In this document: piece after piece, positions 1-6,507 of the stretch
Numbering within the stretch: the first letter of the stretch is position 1
How the letters are laid out: every line of letters begins with the position of its first letter
Origin: JBBDRW01 sp040905265
Lineage (GTDB): Bacteria > Bacteroidota > Rhodothermia > Balneolales > Balneolaceae
Assembly (NCBI GenBank): GCA_040905265.1
Contig: JBBDRW010000020.1
Coordinates: forward strand, 1 to 11,545
DNA: 11,545 nt
Reading direction: 5' to 3'
The notes under the pieces: generated by a model
What the model was told of the DNA's origin: nothing
The model's database searches: none
Seen by the model: the letters and a program-made list of their open reading frames with translations, nothing else
Position numbers and translations under genes: made by a program

Positions 1-1
1 G

Positions 2-799
2 CTGGTAAACCGCTATCCCCTGATTGATGAGATTGCTGTCATCGATTCCGGTTCCGAAGACCGTACCCTGGAGGTCGCCGAAAGTTATGGGGCAGATACC
101 TATCTGGCCAGTGATATCCTCCCCGGCCTGGAGCCAAAAAGAGGAAAGGGAGAGAATCTCTGGAAAGCAATTTATCAGTTAAAAGGGGATATAATCGTCT
201 ACGTAGATGCCGACATCAGTAACATCCATCCCCGCTTCGTCTACGGCCTTGTCGCTCCTCTTATTCAACGAGAGACGGTGAAATATGTCAAAGCTTTTTA
301 TGACCGCCCACTTGCATTCTCCGGAAGTGTTCGTGCATCCGGAGGAGGCCGCGTCACAGAAATTCTCGTACGTCCGCTTTTCTCTCTCTTCTTTCCGGAG
401 CTGACAGCCATTATCCAGCCCCTCTCCGGAGAGTACGCTGTCCGGCGGGAAGTACTGGAACAGATCGCCTTTCCAATCGGATATGGCGTAGAAACCTCGC
501 ATCTGATCGATGTTCATCACAAGTTCGGGCTGGAGGCGTTTGCCCAAACAGATCTGGACAAACGGGTTCATGAAAACAAACCTACCCAGGCTCTCGGAAA
601 AATGTCCTTCGGAATTCTTCAAACATTTCTAAAACGGGCACAGTCACTTGGAATTTTTGAAAATGCCGACCATGAAACCATCCTGCGTCAGTTTCAGGTA
701 AAAAAAGATCAATATCAGCAGTCAAAGATAGATATCATTGAAGAGGAACGTCCCCCGATGATCGAAATACCTGAATACCGGAAGAAATTTAACCGTTAG
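2..799 (+). CDS. gpgS: Glucosyl-3-phosphoglycerate synthase, C-terminal part (5' end outside window)
   Basis: Family GT81-type glycosyltransferase that moves glucose from an NDP-glucose donor to 3-phosphoglycerate, giving glucosyl-3-phosphoglycerate, the precursor of the compatible solute glucosylglycerate; cytosolic. The frame is open from base 2, so the true start lies upstream and 265 codons are visible. Seen directly: the nucleotide-sugar fold segment VIDSGSEDRT (bases about 38-67), the conserved GKGEN(L)W lysine region, the metal-binding DAD motif at 206-214, the acceptor loop PLSGEYAV, the helix GYGVETSHLID, and the C-terminal RVHENKP...MS block; all are hallmarks of GpgS/MpgS-like enzymes. 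The frame ends in TAG at 797-799, 23 nt before the HAD gene on the same strand, so the two are probably co-transcribed. A mannosyl-3-phosphoglycerate synthase is less likely because the adjacent phosphorylase belongs to the glucosylglycerate group. Confidence 0.85.
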   Translation: MVNRYPLIDEIAVIDSGSEDRTLEVAESYGADTYLASDILPGLEPKRGKGENLWKAIYQLKGDIIVYVDADISNIHPRFVYGLVAPLIQRETVKYVKAFYDRPLAFSGSVRASGGGRVTEILVRPLFSLFFPELTAIIQPLSGEYAVRREVLEQIAFPIGYGVETSHLIDVHHKFGLEAFAQTDLDKRVHENKPTQALGKMSFGILQTFLKRAQSLGIFENADHETILRQFQVKKDQYQQSKIDIIEEERPPMIEIPEYRKKFNR

Positions 800-822
800 A
801 AGTCTGTAGGCTCACTCCCCAT

Positions 823-1722
823 ATGCAGAACGACAATACCCTGTTGGGAAACCGCTTTACGGCCCTTTCCAATCCGATGGAACCTGTTTCCACCGGAGAG
901 ACTCCTGTTTTACAGAAACTGAACGAAATTCGGTATGTCATCTTTGACTTCTATGGCACCCTTTTTATCTCGGGGGTCGGAGATATCGGAATTGATGACG
1001 GCCGGCGCGACTCTGCAATCCTGCTCGAAGCACTTACAGCCTGTGGATTCAGGGCAGATCGCAATGCAGCTGAACGGGGGTATCAGCTCTATGAAGAGGA
1101 GGTTCACAGAGAACAAAACAGGCTCAGAAAGTCCGGGATCGAAGCCCCGGAACCGGTCATTGAGTCTGTCTGGCTCAACGTTCTCAATGCTATGAAAAAG
1201 GAGGGGCTGTTGTCCGGAGAGATCTCCATGTATACCGCACGGCTCTTTTCTGTTGAATTTGAAGTGAGAATGAACCCTGTATGGCCGATGCCCGGTTTGC
1301 AACAGGCTCTCCATGATATTCATGCGAAAGGAGTACAGTTGGGGATCATCTCCAACTCACAGTTTTACACCCCGATCGCGTTCGAATCGCTGACGGGTGA
1401 AACTCTGGATGAGCTGGGATTTGACCCTGGCCTGCTTCACTGGTCCTATAAAGAAAACCGGAAAAAGCCCTCCCTTGAATTTTATAATCGATTTATTAAC
1501 CGCCTAAACGGTAATTATCCCGATTCAAAACCTGAACAGGTGCTCTTTATCGGCAACGATATGTTGAAAGATATCTGGCCTGCTGCCAGCCTGGGAATGA
1601 AAACTGCACTCTTTGCCGGAGACAGCCGATCCCTGAAATGGAGAAAAGATGATTTGCGGTGCCGGGATCTTACACCGGACATTGTCGTAACAGAACTGTC
1701 TCAAATCTCCGGATGTATTTGA
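823..1722 (+). CDS. HAD-superfamily hydrolase, candidate glucosyl-3-phosphoglycerate phosphatase
   Basis: A 299-residue haloacid-dehalogenase-fold protein. Motif I is DFYGTL with nucleophile Asp42; an inserted alpha-helical cap spans roughly 60-150; motif II is the Ser177 in IISNS; motif III is the lysine pair 214-215 in RKKPS; motif IV is GNDMLKD (Asp246, Asp250). The residue two after the nucleophile is Tyr44 rather than the Asp found in most HAD phosphatases, a pattern shared with L-2-haloacid dehalogenases. About 35 residues precede the HAD core; ATG at 823 was taken because it is the first ATG after the upstream stop, but Met19 (ATG at 877) is possible, and no good Shine-Dalgarno is seen for either. 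Its place directly after gpgS suggests it removes the phosphate from glucosyl-3-phosphoglycerate, but this is inferred from context only; a general phosphatase or dehalogenase remains possible. Confidence 0.8.
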   Translation: MQNDNTLLGNRFTALSNPMEPVSTGETPVLQKLNEIRYVIFDFYGTLFISGVGDIGIDDGRRDSAILLEALTACGFRADRNAAERGYQLYEEEVHREQNRLRKSGIEAPEPVIESVWLNVLNAMKKEGLLSGEISMYTARLFSVEFEVRMNPVWPMPGLQQALHDIHAKGVQLGIISNSQFYTPIAFESLTGETLDELGFDPGLLHWSYKENRKKPSLEFYNRFINRLNGNYPDSKPEQVLFIGNDMLKDIWPAASLGMKTALFAGDSRSLKWRKDDLRCRDLTPDIVVTELSQISGCI

Positions 1723-1736
1723 AAGGAGATAGGGAA

Positions 1737-1919
1737 TTGGCGAGAGGGAATAGTCTCAACAAAAAACTTGTCAGCCCGGGGTGCGGGGCTCCAGGGAAAA
1801 AATCCACTCCGGCCAGAACCCTGTCAATTGTCCCGAACCGTTATGGACCTTTGGATTCTTTCCCGGGAGAGCTGCACTCCGAGCGAGCTATGGGGCAGAC
1901 AATACAGGGCAGTTCTTGA
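1737..1919 (+). CDS. Possible small ORF filling the convergent gap
   Basis: A 60-codon frame begins at TTG 1737-1739, 8 nt after the purine-rich AAAGGAG at 1722-1728, which overlaps the HAD stop codon. It ends in TGA at 1917-1919, touching the TCA (TGA on the minus strand) that ends the phosphorylase. The product would be basic and Ser/Pro/Gly-rich with two cysteines absent apart from one, and I recognise no family. The good Shine-Dalgarno spacing and the fit of the frame to the whole gap are the only arguments for it. The rare TTG start, ordinary composition and lack of homology argue against it; it may well be noncoding spacer. Confidence 0.15.
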   Translation: MARGNSLNKKLVSPGCGAPGKKSTPARTLSIVPNRYGPLDSFPGELHSERAMGQTIQGSS

Positions 1920-3896
1920 TCAAAGAGAACCTATCCCCTCTCCCCCATTTCGAATCCAGAGAACCTGATAGGGGCCAACCGACAATGATCCCTCTTTCAC
2001 ACATACCTCTCCCGACAACTCGTCCTTGTATGTAACAGCCGGTTCCAGCGGCAAACCGCTCCCTTCACACTCTGTCACAATTTGCTCCCCCGTTATATTA
2101 GCTACTACCAAAAGGGACTCGGTGTTGTCCGGATTTGATCGCTCAACACAGAACAGATTCTCTCCTGCATCATACACCGTCTGCCGGCCCATCGGATGAA
2201 GTGCAATAAGCCGGTTCCTCACCTTCAGAATCTCACAGTAACGATGAAATATCTGGCTCGTCCGGGTATCGGAATCTTCCAGTTCTCTGACCAGCTCATC
2301 ATACATCCACTTCTTCCGGTTGATCGTCCGGAACCGGCCCGTCAGGCGAACTCCCTGCAAATTATTGGGCGTGCCGGTCAGATTATGAAAATAGATTCCC
2401 GGAACACCCAGAAGGCTGAGCATGATGAGCTGAGAACAAAAATAGCGCTGCTCCTGTAATCCGGATTCATCACTCAGGCTTTTGAATGCGTCGTAATAGG
2501 TTATATTCAACTCATATGGACTCCGGGTCTGATCCGGCTTCTCCCGGTAGGAGACAAATCCTCCCCGCTCCTCCATACCATTGACCAGCTGCATGAATTC
2601 ACTCTCCGGTACAAGCCCCTCCAGCGGCCGTACACCGATTCCGTCATGAGAAGATGTAAAATTAAGATAGGTACAACCGTCCGGCAGTTCGCTCAGGGAG
2701 GAGGCCCATTCGGTAAGGTACGCTCCGTTTTGTGTCAGTATAGCATGAAGGAGAAGGGGAGGGAGGCTGAACTGATAGACCATATGTGCCTCATCCCCCT
2801 CACCAAAATAACTAATGTTCTCTCTGTGTGGAACATTGGTTTCGGTAATCAGCGTCACGTCCGGCATGGCAGAGTCTACCAGTGTCCGTATCAGTTTGAT
2901 GATTTCATGGGTCCGGGGGAGATGAATACAGGAGGTGCCGATCTCCTTCCAGATAAAGGCGACTGCATCGAGACGGATTACCCTGATCCCCTCCAGAACA
3001 TAAAACATGAAGATGTCGAGATACTCAAAAAGAACATCCGGATTGGAGAAGTTGACATCCATCTGGTCATTGCTGAACGTAGTCCAGACCAGAGATTCCC
3101 CGTCGGTCGTATGAAAGGAGGTAACTACGGGCGTACTTCGGGGCCGGGTGACCTCCGACAGGTCCGTATCGGGATCAACTTCAATAAAGTAACGGTTGTA
3201 GGGTGGCCGTTTCTGTAAGAATTGCCGAAACCAGTAACTGTGTTTGGAAACGTGATTCATCACCAGGTCTGCCATTAACCGGTAGTCCTGGCCCATCAAC
3301 TCAATATCCTTCCAGGAACCTGTCTGGGGATCGACAGACCGATAGTCAACAACGGAGAACCCGTCATCGGAAGAGCTGGGGAAAAAAGGTAAAATATGGA
3401 CCGAAGAGATGAGTTCGGAAAGGTACTCATTAAGGAACTGATGCTGCTTTCCCAGGTGCGTTACCTCTTCGTGAATATCCGATTGCACCATGTCTGCATA
3501 GGTGATCAATACCAGGTCGGAATGATCCCAATTGCCTGGCCTGCTGTTTGTCTTCTCACTATGCCCGAGTCCATACTTGTGGAGCAGAGATTCCAGGCGG
3601 CGCATACACTCTCCAACCTTCTCTTCTCCGTAGATTTTCTCAAAATGTAATTTACAACGGGAACGCAGAGTCTGATTTGTTGGGCTCACTGGATGATAAT
3701 TCTGTTTCAATGGATGGTTGTCCCGGTTAACAAGATCGTGCCGTACAGTACAATCGACACCAGGAGTCGTATCAATCATACTCTTGCGGGGCCCTGACGG
3801 CTGGCCCTTCACGACCCTCCTTAAGAAAGAAAAAGTTCTTCTAATTAGAAAATCGGCAAAATCTCTTTGCCAACCCTCAAATCGCATGGTTGACAC
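1920..3896 (-). CDS. GH13_18 phosphorylase, probably glucosylglycerate phosphorylase, with a foreign-looking N-terminus
   Basis: Family GH13 subfamily 18 (sucrose phosphorylase-like); likely converts glucosylglycerate and phosphate to glucose 1-phosphate and glycerate. Seen, numbered from the GTG at 3894-3896: HILPFFPSSSDDGFSVVDY at 167-185, nucleophile Asp310 in RLDAVAF, acid/base Glu352 in ITETN, transition-state Asp418 in SSHDGIGVRP, then a small C-terminal beta domain (about 570-650). The RLDAVAFIWKEIGTSCIHL block resembles glucosylglycerate phosphorylases more than true sucrose phosphorylases, and gpgS next door supports that; sucrose 6-phosphate phosphorylase is an alternative. The open frame gives 658 aa, but family members are about 560-600 and homology starts near residue 75. 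Starts fitting the family are TTG 3708-3710 (596 aa) or GTG 3687-3689 (589 aa); ATG 3885-3887 and 3777-3779 lie in the extension, which looks RAYT-derived. Convergent with the HAD gene. Confidence 0.85.
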   Translation of the reverse strand: MSTMRFEGWQRDFADFLIRRTFSFLRRVVKGQPSGPRKSMIDTTPGVDCTVRHDLVNRDNHPLKQNYHPVSPTNQTLRSRCKLHFEKIYGEEKVGECMRRLESLLHKYGLGHSEKTNSRPGNWDHSDLVLITYADMVQSDIHEEVTHLGKQHQFLNEYLSELISSVHILPFFPSSSDDGFSVVDYRSVDPQTGSWKDIELMGQDYRLMADLVMNHVSKHSYWFRQFLQKRPPYNRYFIEVDPDTDLSEVTRPRSTPVVTSFHTTDGESLVWTTFSNDQMDVNFSNPDVLFEYLDIFMFYVLEGIRVIRLDAVAFIWKEIGTSCIHLPRTHEIIKLIRTLVDSAMPDVTLITETNVPHRENISYFGEGDEAHMVYQFSLPPLLLHAILTQNGAYLTEWASSLSELPDGCTYLNFTSSHDGIGVRPLEGLVPESEFMQLVNGMEERGGFVSYREKPDQTRSPYELNITYYDAFKSLSDESGLQEQRYFCSQLIMLSLLGVPGIYFHNLTGTPNNLQGVRLTGRFRTINRKKWMYDELVRELEDSDTRTSQIFHRYCEILKVRNRLIALHPMGRQTVYDAGENLFCVERSNPDNTESLLVVANITGEQIVTECEGSGLPLEPAVTYKDELSGEVCVKEGSLSVGPYQVLWIRNGGEGIGSL

Positions 3897-3909
3897 GACA
3901 TTAGGAGTC
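3755..3909. repeat. 14-bp imperfect direct repeat CGACANNAGGAGTC
   Basis: CGACACCAGGAGTC at 3755-3768 and CGACATTAGGAGTC at 3896-3909 match at 12 of 14 positions and lie 141 bp apart, an exact number of codons. One copy overlaps the REP-like hairpin and the first start codon; the other lies in the segment that resembles a transposase N-terminus. The pair brackets most of the unusual N-terminal extension, consistent with the extension deriving from one inserted element. Confidence 0.4.
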
Positions 3910-3920
3910 TGTCGGACTCC
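3904..3920 (-). repeat. REP-like hairpin GGAGTC/GACTCC
   Basis: A perfect 6-bp inverted repeat with a 5-nt loop, placed just before the earliest GTG start of the phosphorylase frame and preceded on the minus strand by GTAG at 3925-3928. There is no T-run directly after it on either strand, so a terminator role is unlikely. As it sits in the likely leader of the phosphorylase mRNA it could affect translation or mRNA stability. Confidence 0.5.
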
Positions 3921-4031
3921 CAGGCTACAGAAATTGGATAAACGAACAGATTTTTTTAAATCCTCCTCATTCGGTATTGGTGTTGCTCTCTATTCTTGAT
4001 TAAATTGTCATTTTGGCAGAAATATTTCATC

Positions 4032-5309
4032 ATGGATAGAAAAGCACTACAGGAACGATTCGGAATCATCGGAGAGTCAGGGGCCATCCGGCAGGTCGTA
4101 GACAAAATCATGCAGGTTGCAGAGACCGACATTACGGTTCTCCTCCAGGGCGAGAGCGGTGTCGGGAAAGATATCACCGCAAGGGCGATCCACTCCCTGA
4201 GTAAAAGAAAACATAGTGACCTTGTCATTGTAAACTGCGGGGCGATCCCGGAAGGGATCATAGAGAGTGAACTCTTCGGACATGAGAAAGGCTCCTTTAC
4301 AGGTGCTCACGAAGCACGGAAAGGATATTTTGAAAAAGCCAGCAACGGGACCATTTTTCTGGATGAAATCGGGGATACCCCAAAAAATGTCCAGGTAAAA
4401 TTGTTGAGAGTTCTGGAAAATGGAGAATTTTTCAGGGTAGGCTCCAGTAAAATGTATCAAGCAGATGTACGGGTTATTGCAGCTACGAACCAGGATCTCT
4501 GGCAGCTGGTAAAGGAGGGCAGCTTTCGCGAAGACCTTTATTACCGGCTCGACACGGTAAAAATCACACTCCCGCCCCTGCGGGAACGGCCAGACGACAT
4601 CATCCCGATCTTCCGAAGTTTCGTCAAAGAGTTTTCATCCAAATATGACTCCGTATTCCGCGGTTTTTCAGATGAGGCCAGGGAGCTTCTGACCTCCTAT
4701 CGCTGGCCCGGCAATGTACGCGAGCTCCGCAATGTGGCGGAGCAGCTGGTGGTACTTGAAAAGTCCAACTTTGTAGATAAAGAGACCCTTCAGAAATATC
4801 TGAAGGGAAGGCAGCATGAAGGACGTACCGATCACCTGCCCGTCTTGTCAGGCCGTGAAACCAGGGAAAGCCAGGATACATTTGAGCCTTATGAGGATAG
4901 GGACAGGGAGCTGATATACCGCGCCCTGGTCGAATTGCAAAGCGACATGACGGATCTAAAAAAGATGTTTGCGAAATTCCTGTACAGTACCTTCTCCTCC
5001 AAAGATGTCAAGGCTCTGCCAGCCGGTATGCCCCGCAATATCGATCCAAACGATCTGTCCGGAACATTTTCCGGAGAATCGGACGATCTCGGTGTCCGTA
5101 ACATGGAGATGCCGAACCCTCCGGCTGAAAAGAGTGAATTCGAGGAGTTTTTTGACGGTGATACCGTGCCATCGATAGAAGCGTCAGAGAAGTTTCTGAT
5201 TGAACAGGCATTGAAGAAGTTTGACGGGAACCGAAGAAAAGCGTCCGAGACACTCGGTATCAGCGAACGAACCCTGTATAGAAAACTGGATCAATATGGA
5301 CTTGTATAA
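4032..5309 (+). CDS. Stand-alone sigma-54-dependent transcriptional activator (AAA+ and Fis-type HTH)
   Basis: A bacterial enhancer-binding protein that uses ATP hydrolysis to open promoters held by RNA polymerase with sigma-54. ATG 4032 gives 425 aa; a TTG at 3996 would add 12 residues with no family support. Seen: Walker A GESGVGKD (40-47), sigma-54-contact loop GSFTGA (87-92, the Ser variant of GAFTGA), Walker B GTIFLDEIGD (106-115), arginine-finger region REDLYYRL (166-173), sensor II WPGNVREL (225-232), and a Fis-type helix-turn-helix at about 384-422. There is no receiver, GAF or PAS domain before the AAA+ core, so control must come from a partner, from expression level, or from the roughly 120-residue charged linker (260-380). 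It overlaps lptE by 14 nt; this pairing is common in Bacteroidota-like genomes. The target promoters are unknown. Confidence 0.9.
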   Translation: MDRKALQERFGIIGESGAIRQVVDKIMQVAETDITVLLQGESGVGKDITARAIHSLSKRKHSDLVIVNCGAIPEGIIESELFGHEKGSFTGAHEARKGYFEKASNGTIFLDEIGDTPKNVQVKLLRVLENGEFFRVGSSKMYQADVRVIAATNQDLWQLVKEGSFREDLYYRLDTVKITLPPLRERPDDIIPIFRSFVKEFSSKYDSVFRGFSDEARELLTSYRWPGNVRELRNVAEQLVVLEKSNFVDKETLQKYLKGRQHEGRTDHLPVLSGRETRESQDTFEPYEDRDRELIYRALVELQSDMTDLKKMFAKFLYSTFSSKDVKALPAGMPRNIDPNDLSGTFSGESDDLGVRNMEMPNPPAEKSEFEEFFDGDTVPSIEASEKFLIEQALKKFDGNRRKASETLGISERTLYRKLDQYGLV

Positions 5310-5805
5310 ATCCGCAATTTTCCTCATTCTGATAAGCGTCCTGAGTGGATGCGTCCGGTATAGCTTTACAGGAACATCCATCCCGTCCGATGTCAGCACA
5401 ATCTATATCCCTTTTTTTTCGGACCAATCCAGCGGCGGGCTCGGAGACCTGAATGACCGGTTGAACCAGGCGCTGATTCAACGATTCGTCAATCAAAGCC
5501 GCCTCTCCCTGACCGGGAGTGAAGAGAATGCGGATGCAATCATTGACGGAGCGATACAGAGCTATCAATCAAGGCCGTTCAGTGTCGGCGGAGATCAACA
5601 GGCGAATCTGAACCAGGTTCAGATCTCAATACGGGCCTCATTCAGGTATACCAGCGCTGAAGCTCCGCTCTGGGATAAAAGTTTCTCCGGCTCAGCTACG
5701 TATGATGTACTTGAAAACCCCGTGGACGGAGAAGTGGAAGCTGCTGAAGAAGCACTGCAGCAGATTGCGAACAATATGTTTAATGATGCCGTAGGCAACT
5801 GGTAA
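5296..5805 (+). CDS. lptE: LptE-family lipoprotein (LPS assembly)
   Basis: Outer-membrane lipoprotein expected to plug LptD and help insert lipopolysaccharide. ATG 5296 gives 169 aa with a textbook signal: Lys5, a hydrophobic stretch AIFLILISVL (7-16) and lipobox LSGC with the acylated Cys19. Then comes the domain start VRYSFTGTSIP..VSTIYIPFF, typical of Bacteroidota LptE, followed by alternating strands and a C-terminal helix (about 145-165). The open frame extends upstream to 5221 but that would bury the signal peptide, so 5296 is chosen. The start lies inside the end of the sigma-54 activator gene (overlap 5296-5309), suggesting translational coupling, and the TPR gene follows after 3 nt. 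The call rests on signal, length, opening motif and neighbourhood; sequence conservation in this family is low. Confidence 0.8.
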   Translation: MDLYKSAIFLILISVLSGCVRYSFTGTSIPSDVSTIYIPFFSDQSSGGLGDLNDRLNQALIQRFVNQSRLSLTGSEENADAIIDGAIQSYQSRPFSVGGDQQANLNQVQISIRASFRYTSAEAPLWDKSFSGSATYDVLENPVDGEVEAAEEALQQIANNMFNDAVGNW

Positions 5806-5808
5806 CCG

Positions 5809-6453
5809 ATGGATTTAAACTCAGAAAATATTCCCGAATCCCTTCGGGCTTACGTAGAAAGGTTCAGAGAGGATCCGTCTGAAGCTATACAACGCCTGGA
5901 GGCCCAACTCGGCAAACGAGGTAATGATGCAGTCGGCTACTACCTGCTCTCCTGGTTTTTTCACTATACGGAGCAGAGAGACAAAGCGGTAAAAGCGGCC
6001 TGGAAAGCAAAAATTTATGCACCCGGCAGCCCCGTGATGGAGAAATTACACTACTACATGCAGCATCCGGAGACATTCCGTGCGTGGAATCCCGCAGAGC
6101 CCGAAAGAAAGAGATCCGAGAGTGTTCTGCATAAGAAACAGGGCTACCCGATTCCAGACCTTGACCTTCTGATTGAAAAGTTGTCGGCAGTCGATTCGGA
6201 GCGGGTACGGATTGACCTCAACAACACATCTGATTCAGATGATCCGGACCTGAGCAGCCTCTCGGAACGGGTGGATGATATCGTCACTGAAACGCTTGCA
6301 ACCATCCATGAGAAGCAAGGGAACTACCGGGAAGCACTGCGTACCTATGAGCGGCTTCTGGAGATCGAACCGGAACGAAAAGAGGATTTTCAACAGGAAA
6401 TTAAACGGCTTCAACGTCACATAGAACGTGGAGAACATCCGGCAGACGAATAA
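5809..6453 (+). CDS. Tetratricopeptide-repeat protein, third gene of the lptE operon
   Basis: A 214-aa soluble protein with no signal peptide. A TPR-like helix pair lies at about 43-76 (GYYLLSWFFHYTEQRDKAVKAAWKAK...AP), and a clear TPR at about 159-192 (ETLATIHEKQGNYREALRTY ...). Between them is an acidic, probably disordered stretch (136-155, Asp/Ser-rich), and the C-terminus is a charged helix. ATG 5809 starts 3 nt after the lptE stop, so it is almost surely co-transcribed. TPRs bind other proteins, so an adaptor role in envelope assembly is plausible, but nothing in the sequence gives a specific function. Bacteroidota genomes often place a similar hypothetical gene between lptE and secG; here the next gene is instead a convergent hydrolase. 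Confidence 0.8.
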   Translation: MDLNSENIPESLRAYVERFREDPSEAIQRLEAQLGKRGNDAVGYYLLSWFFHYTEQRDKAVKAAWKAKIYAPGSPVMEKLHYYMQHPETFRAWNPAEPERKRSESVLHKKQGYPIPDLDLLIEKLSAVDSERVRIDLNNTSDSDDPDLSSLSERVDDIVTETLATIHEKQGNYREALRTYERLLEIEPERKEDFQQEIKRLQRHIERGEHPADE

Positions 6454-6462
6454 GAGGGCAGA

Positions 6463-6497
6463 CCGGCCAGGCAGTACCAGCCGCTCAATCCGGCCGG
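6463..6497. terminator. Possible hairpin between convergent genes
   Basis: CCGGCC (6463-6468) and GGCCGG (6492-6497) form a 6-bp GC stem around a 23-nt loop, in the 54-bp gap between the TPR gene and the hydrolase gene. It could act for both strands, but there is no T-run on either side, so support is weak. Confidence 0.25.
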
Positions 6498-6507
6498 AGT
6501 AAAACGT

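Larger units (their letters stand above)
3700..3928 (-). mobile_element. Putative REP/RAYT (IS200-like) element remnant at the 5' end of the phosphorylase frame
   Basis: Reading the minus strand, a GTAG tetranucleotide (3925-3928) precedes a hairpin GGAGTC-CGACA-GACTCC (3904-3920), the arrangement known for REP sequences. About 100 nt further, codons 36-60 of the extension (PRKSMIDTTPGV then VRHDLVNRD) resemble the N-terminus of REP-associated tyrosine transposases, which typically read like xRKxRIDxPGALxH...RGIxNRD. The stretch also holds the inverted repeat GGCAAA/TTTGCC (3855-3871), the perfect palindrome TTCTAATTAGAA (3839-3850), and a second copy of the hairpin flank (3755-3768). No HUH motif or catalytic Tyr is present, so at most the 5' end of a transposase gene survives. 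The similarity was judged by eye from memory of the family and could be chance. Confidence 0.4.

Noticed and set aside
1773..1790. AGCCC/GGGCT inverted repeat as a terminator for the HAD gene
   Set aside because: Stem of only 5 bp, loop of 8 nt, and no T-run after it.
1924..1967. Direct repeat AGAGAACCT near the phosphorylase stop
   Set aside because: Short, inside coding sequence, and without other repeat features.
2646..3218. Long plus-strand open frame opposite the phosphorylase
   Set aside because: It is antisense to a clearly conserved catalytic domain, and its predicted protein shows no recognisable motif.
3854..3872. TGGCAAAGAGATTTTGCC on the minus strand as a sigma-54 promoter
   Set aside because: GG and GC are 12 nt apart instead of the required 10, and the site lies inside the open frame; it is better described as a short inverted repeat.
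3904..3960. Hairpin plus the T7 run at 3951-3957 as a plus-strand terminator
   Set aside because: About 30 nt separate the hairpin from the T-run, too far for a Rho-independent terminator, and no plus-strand gene ends there.
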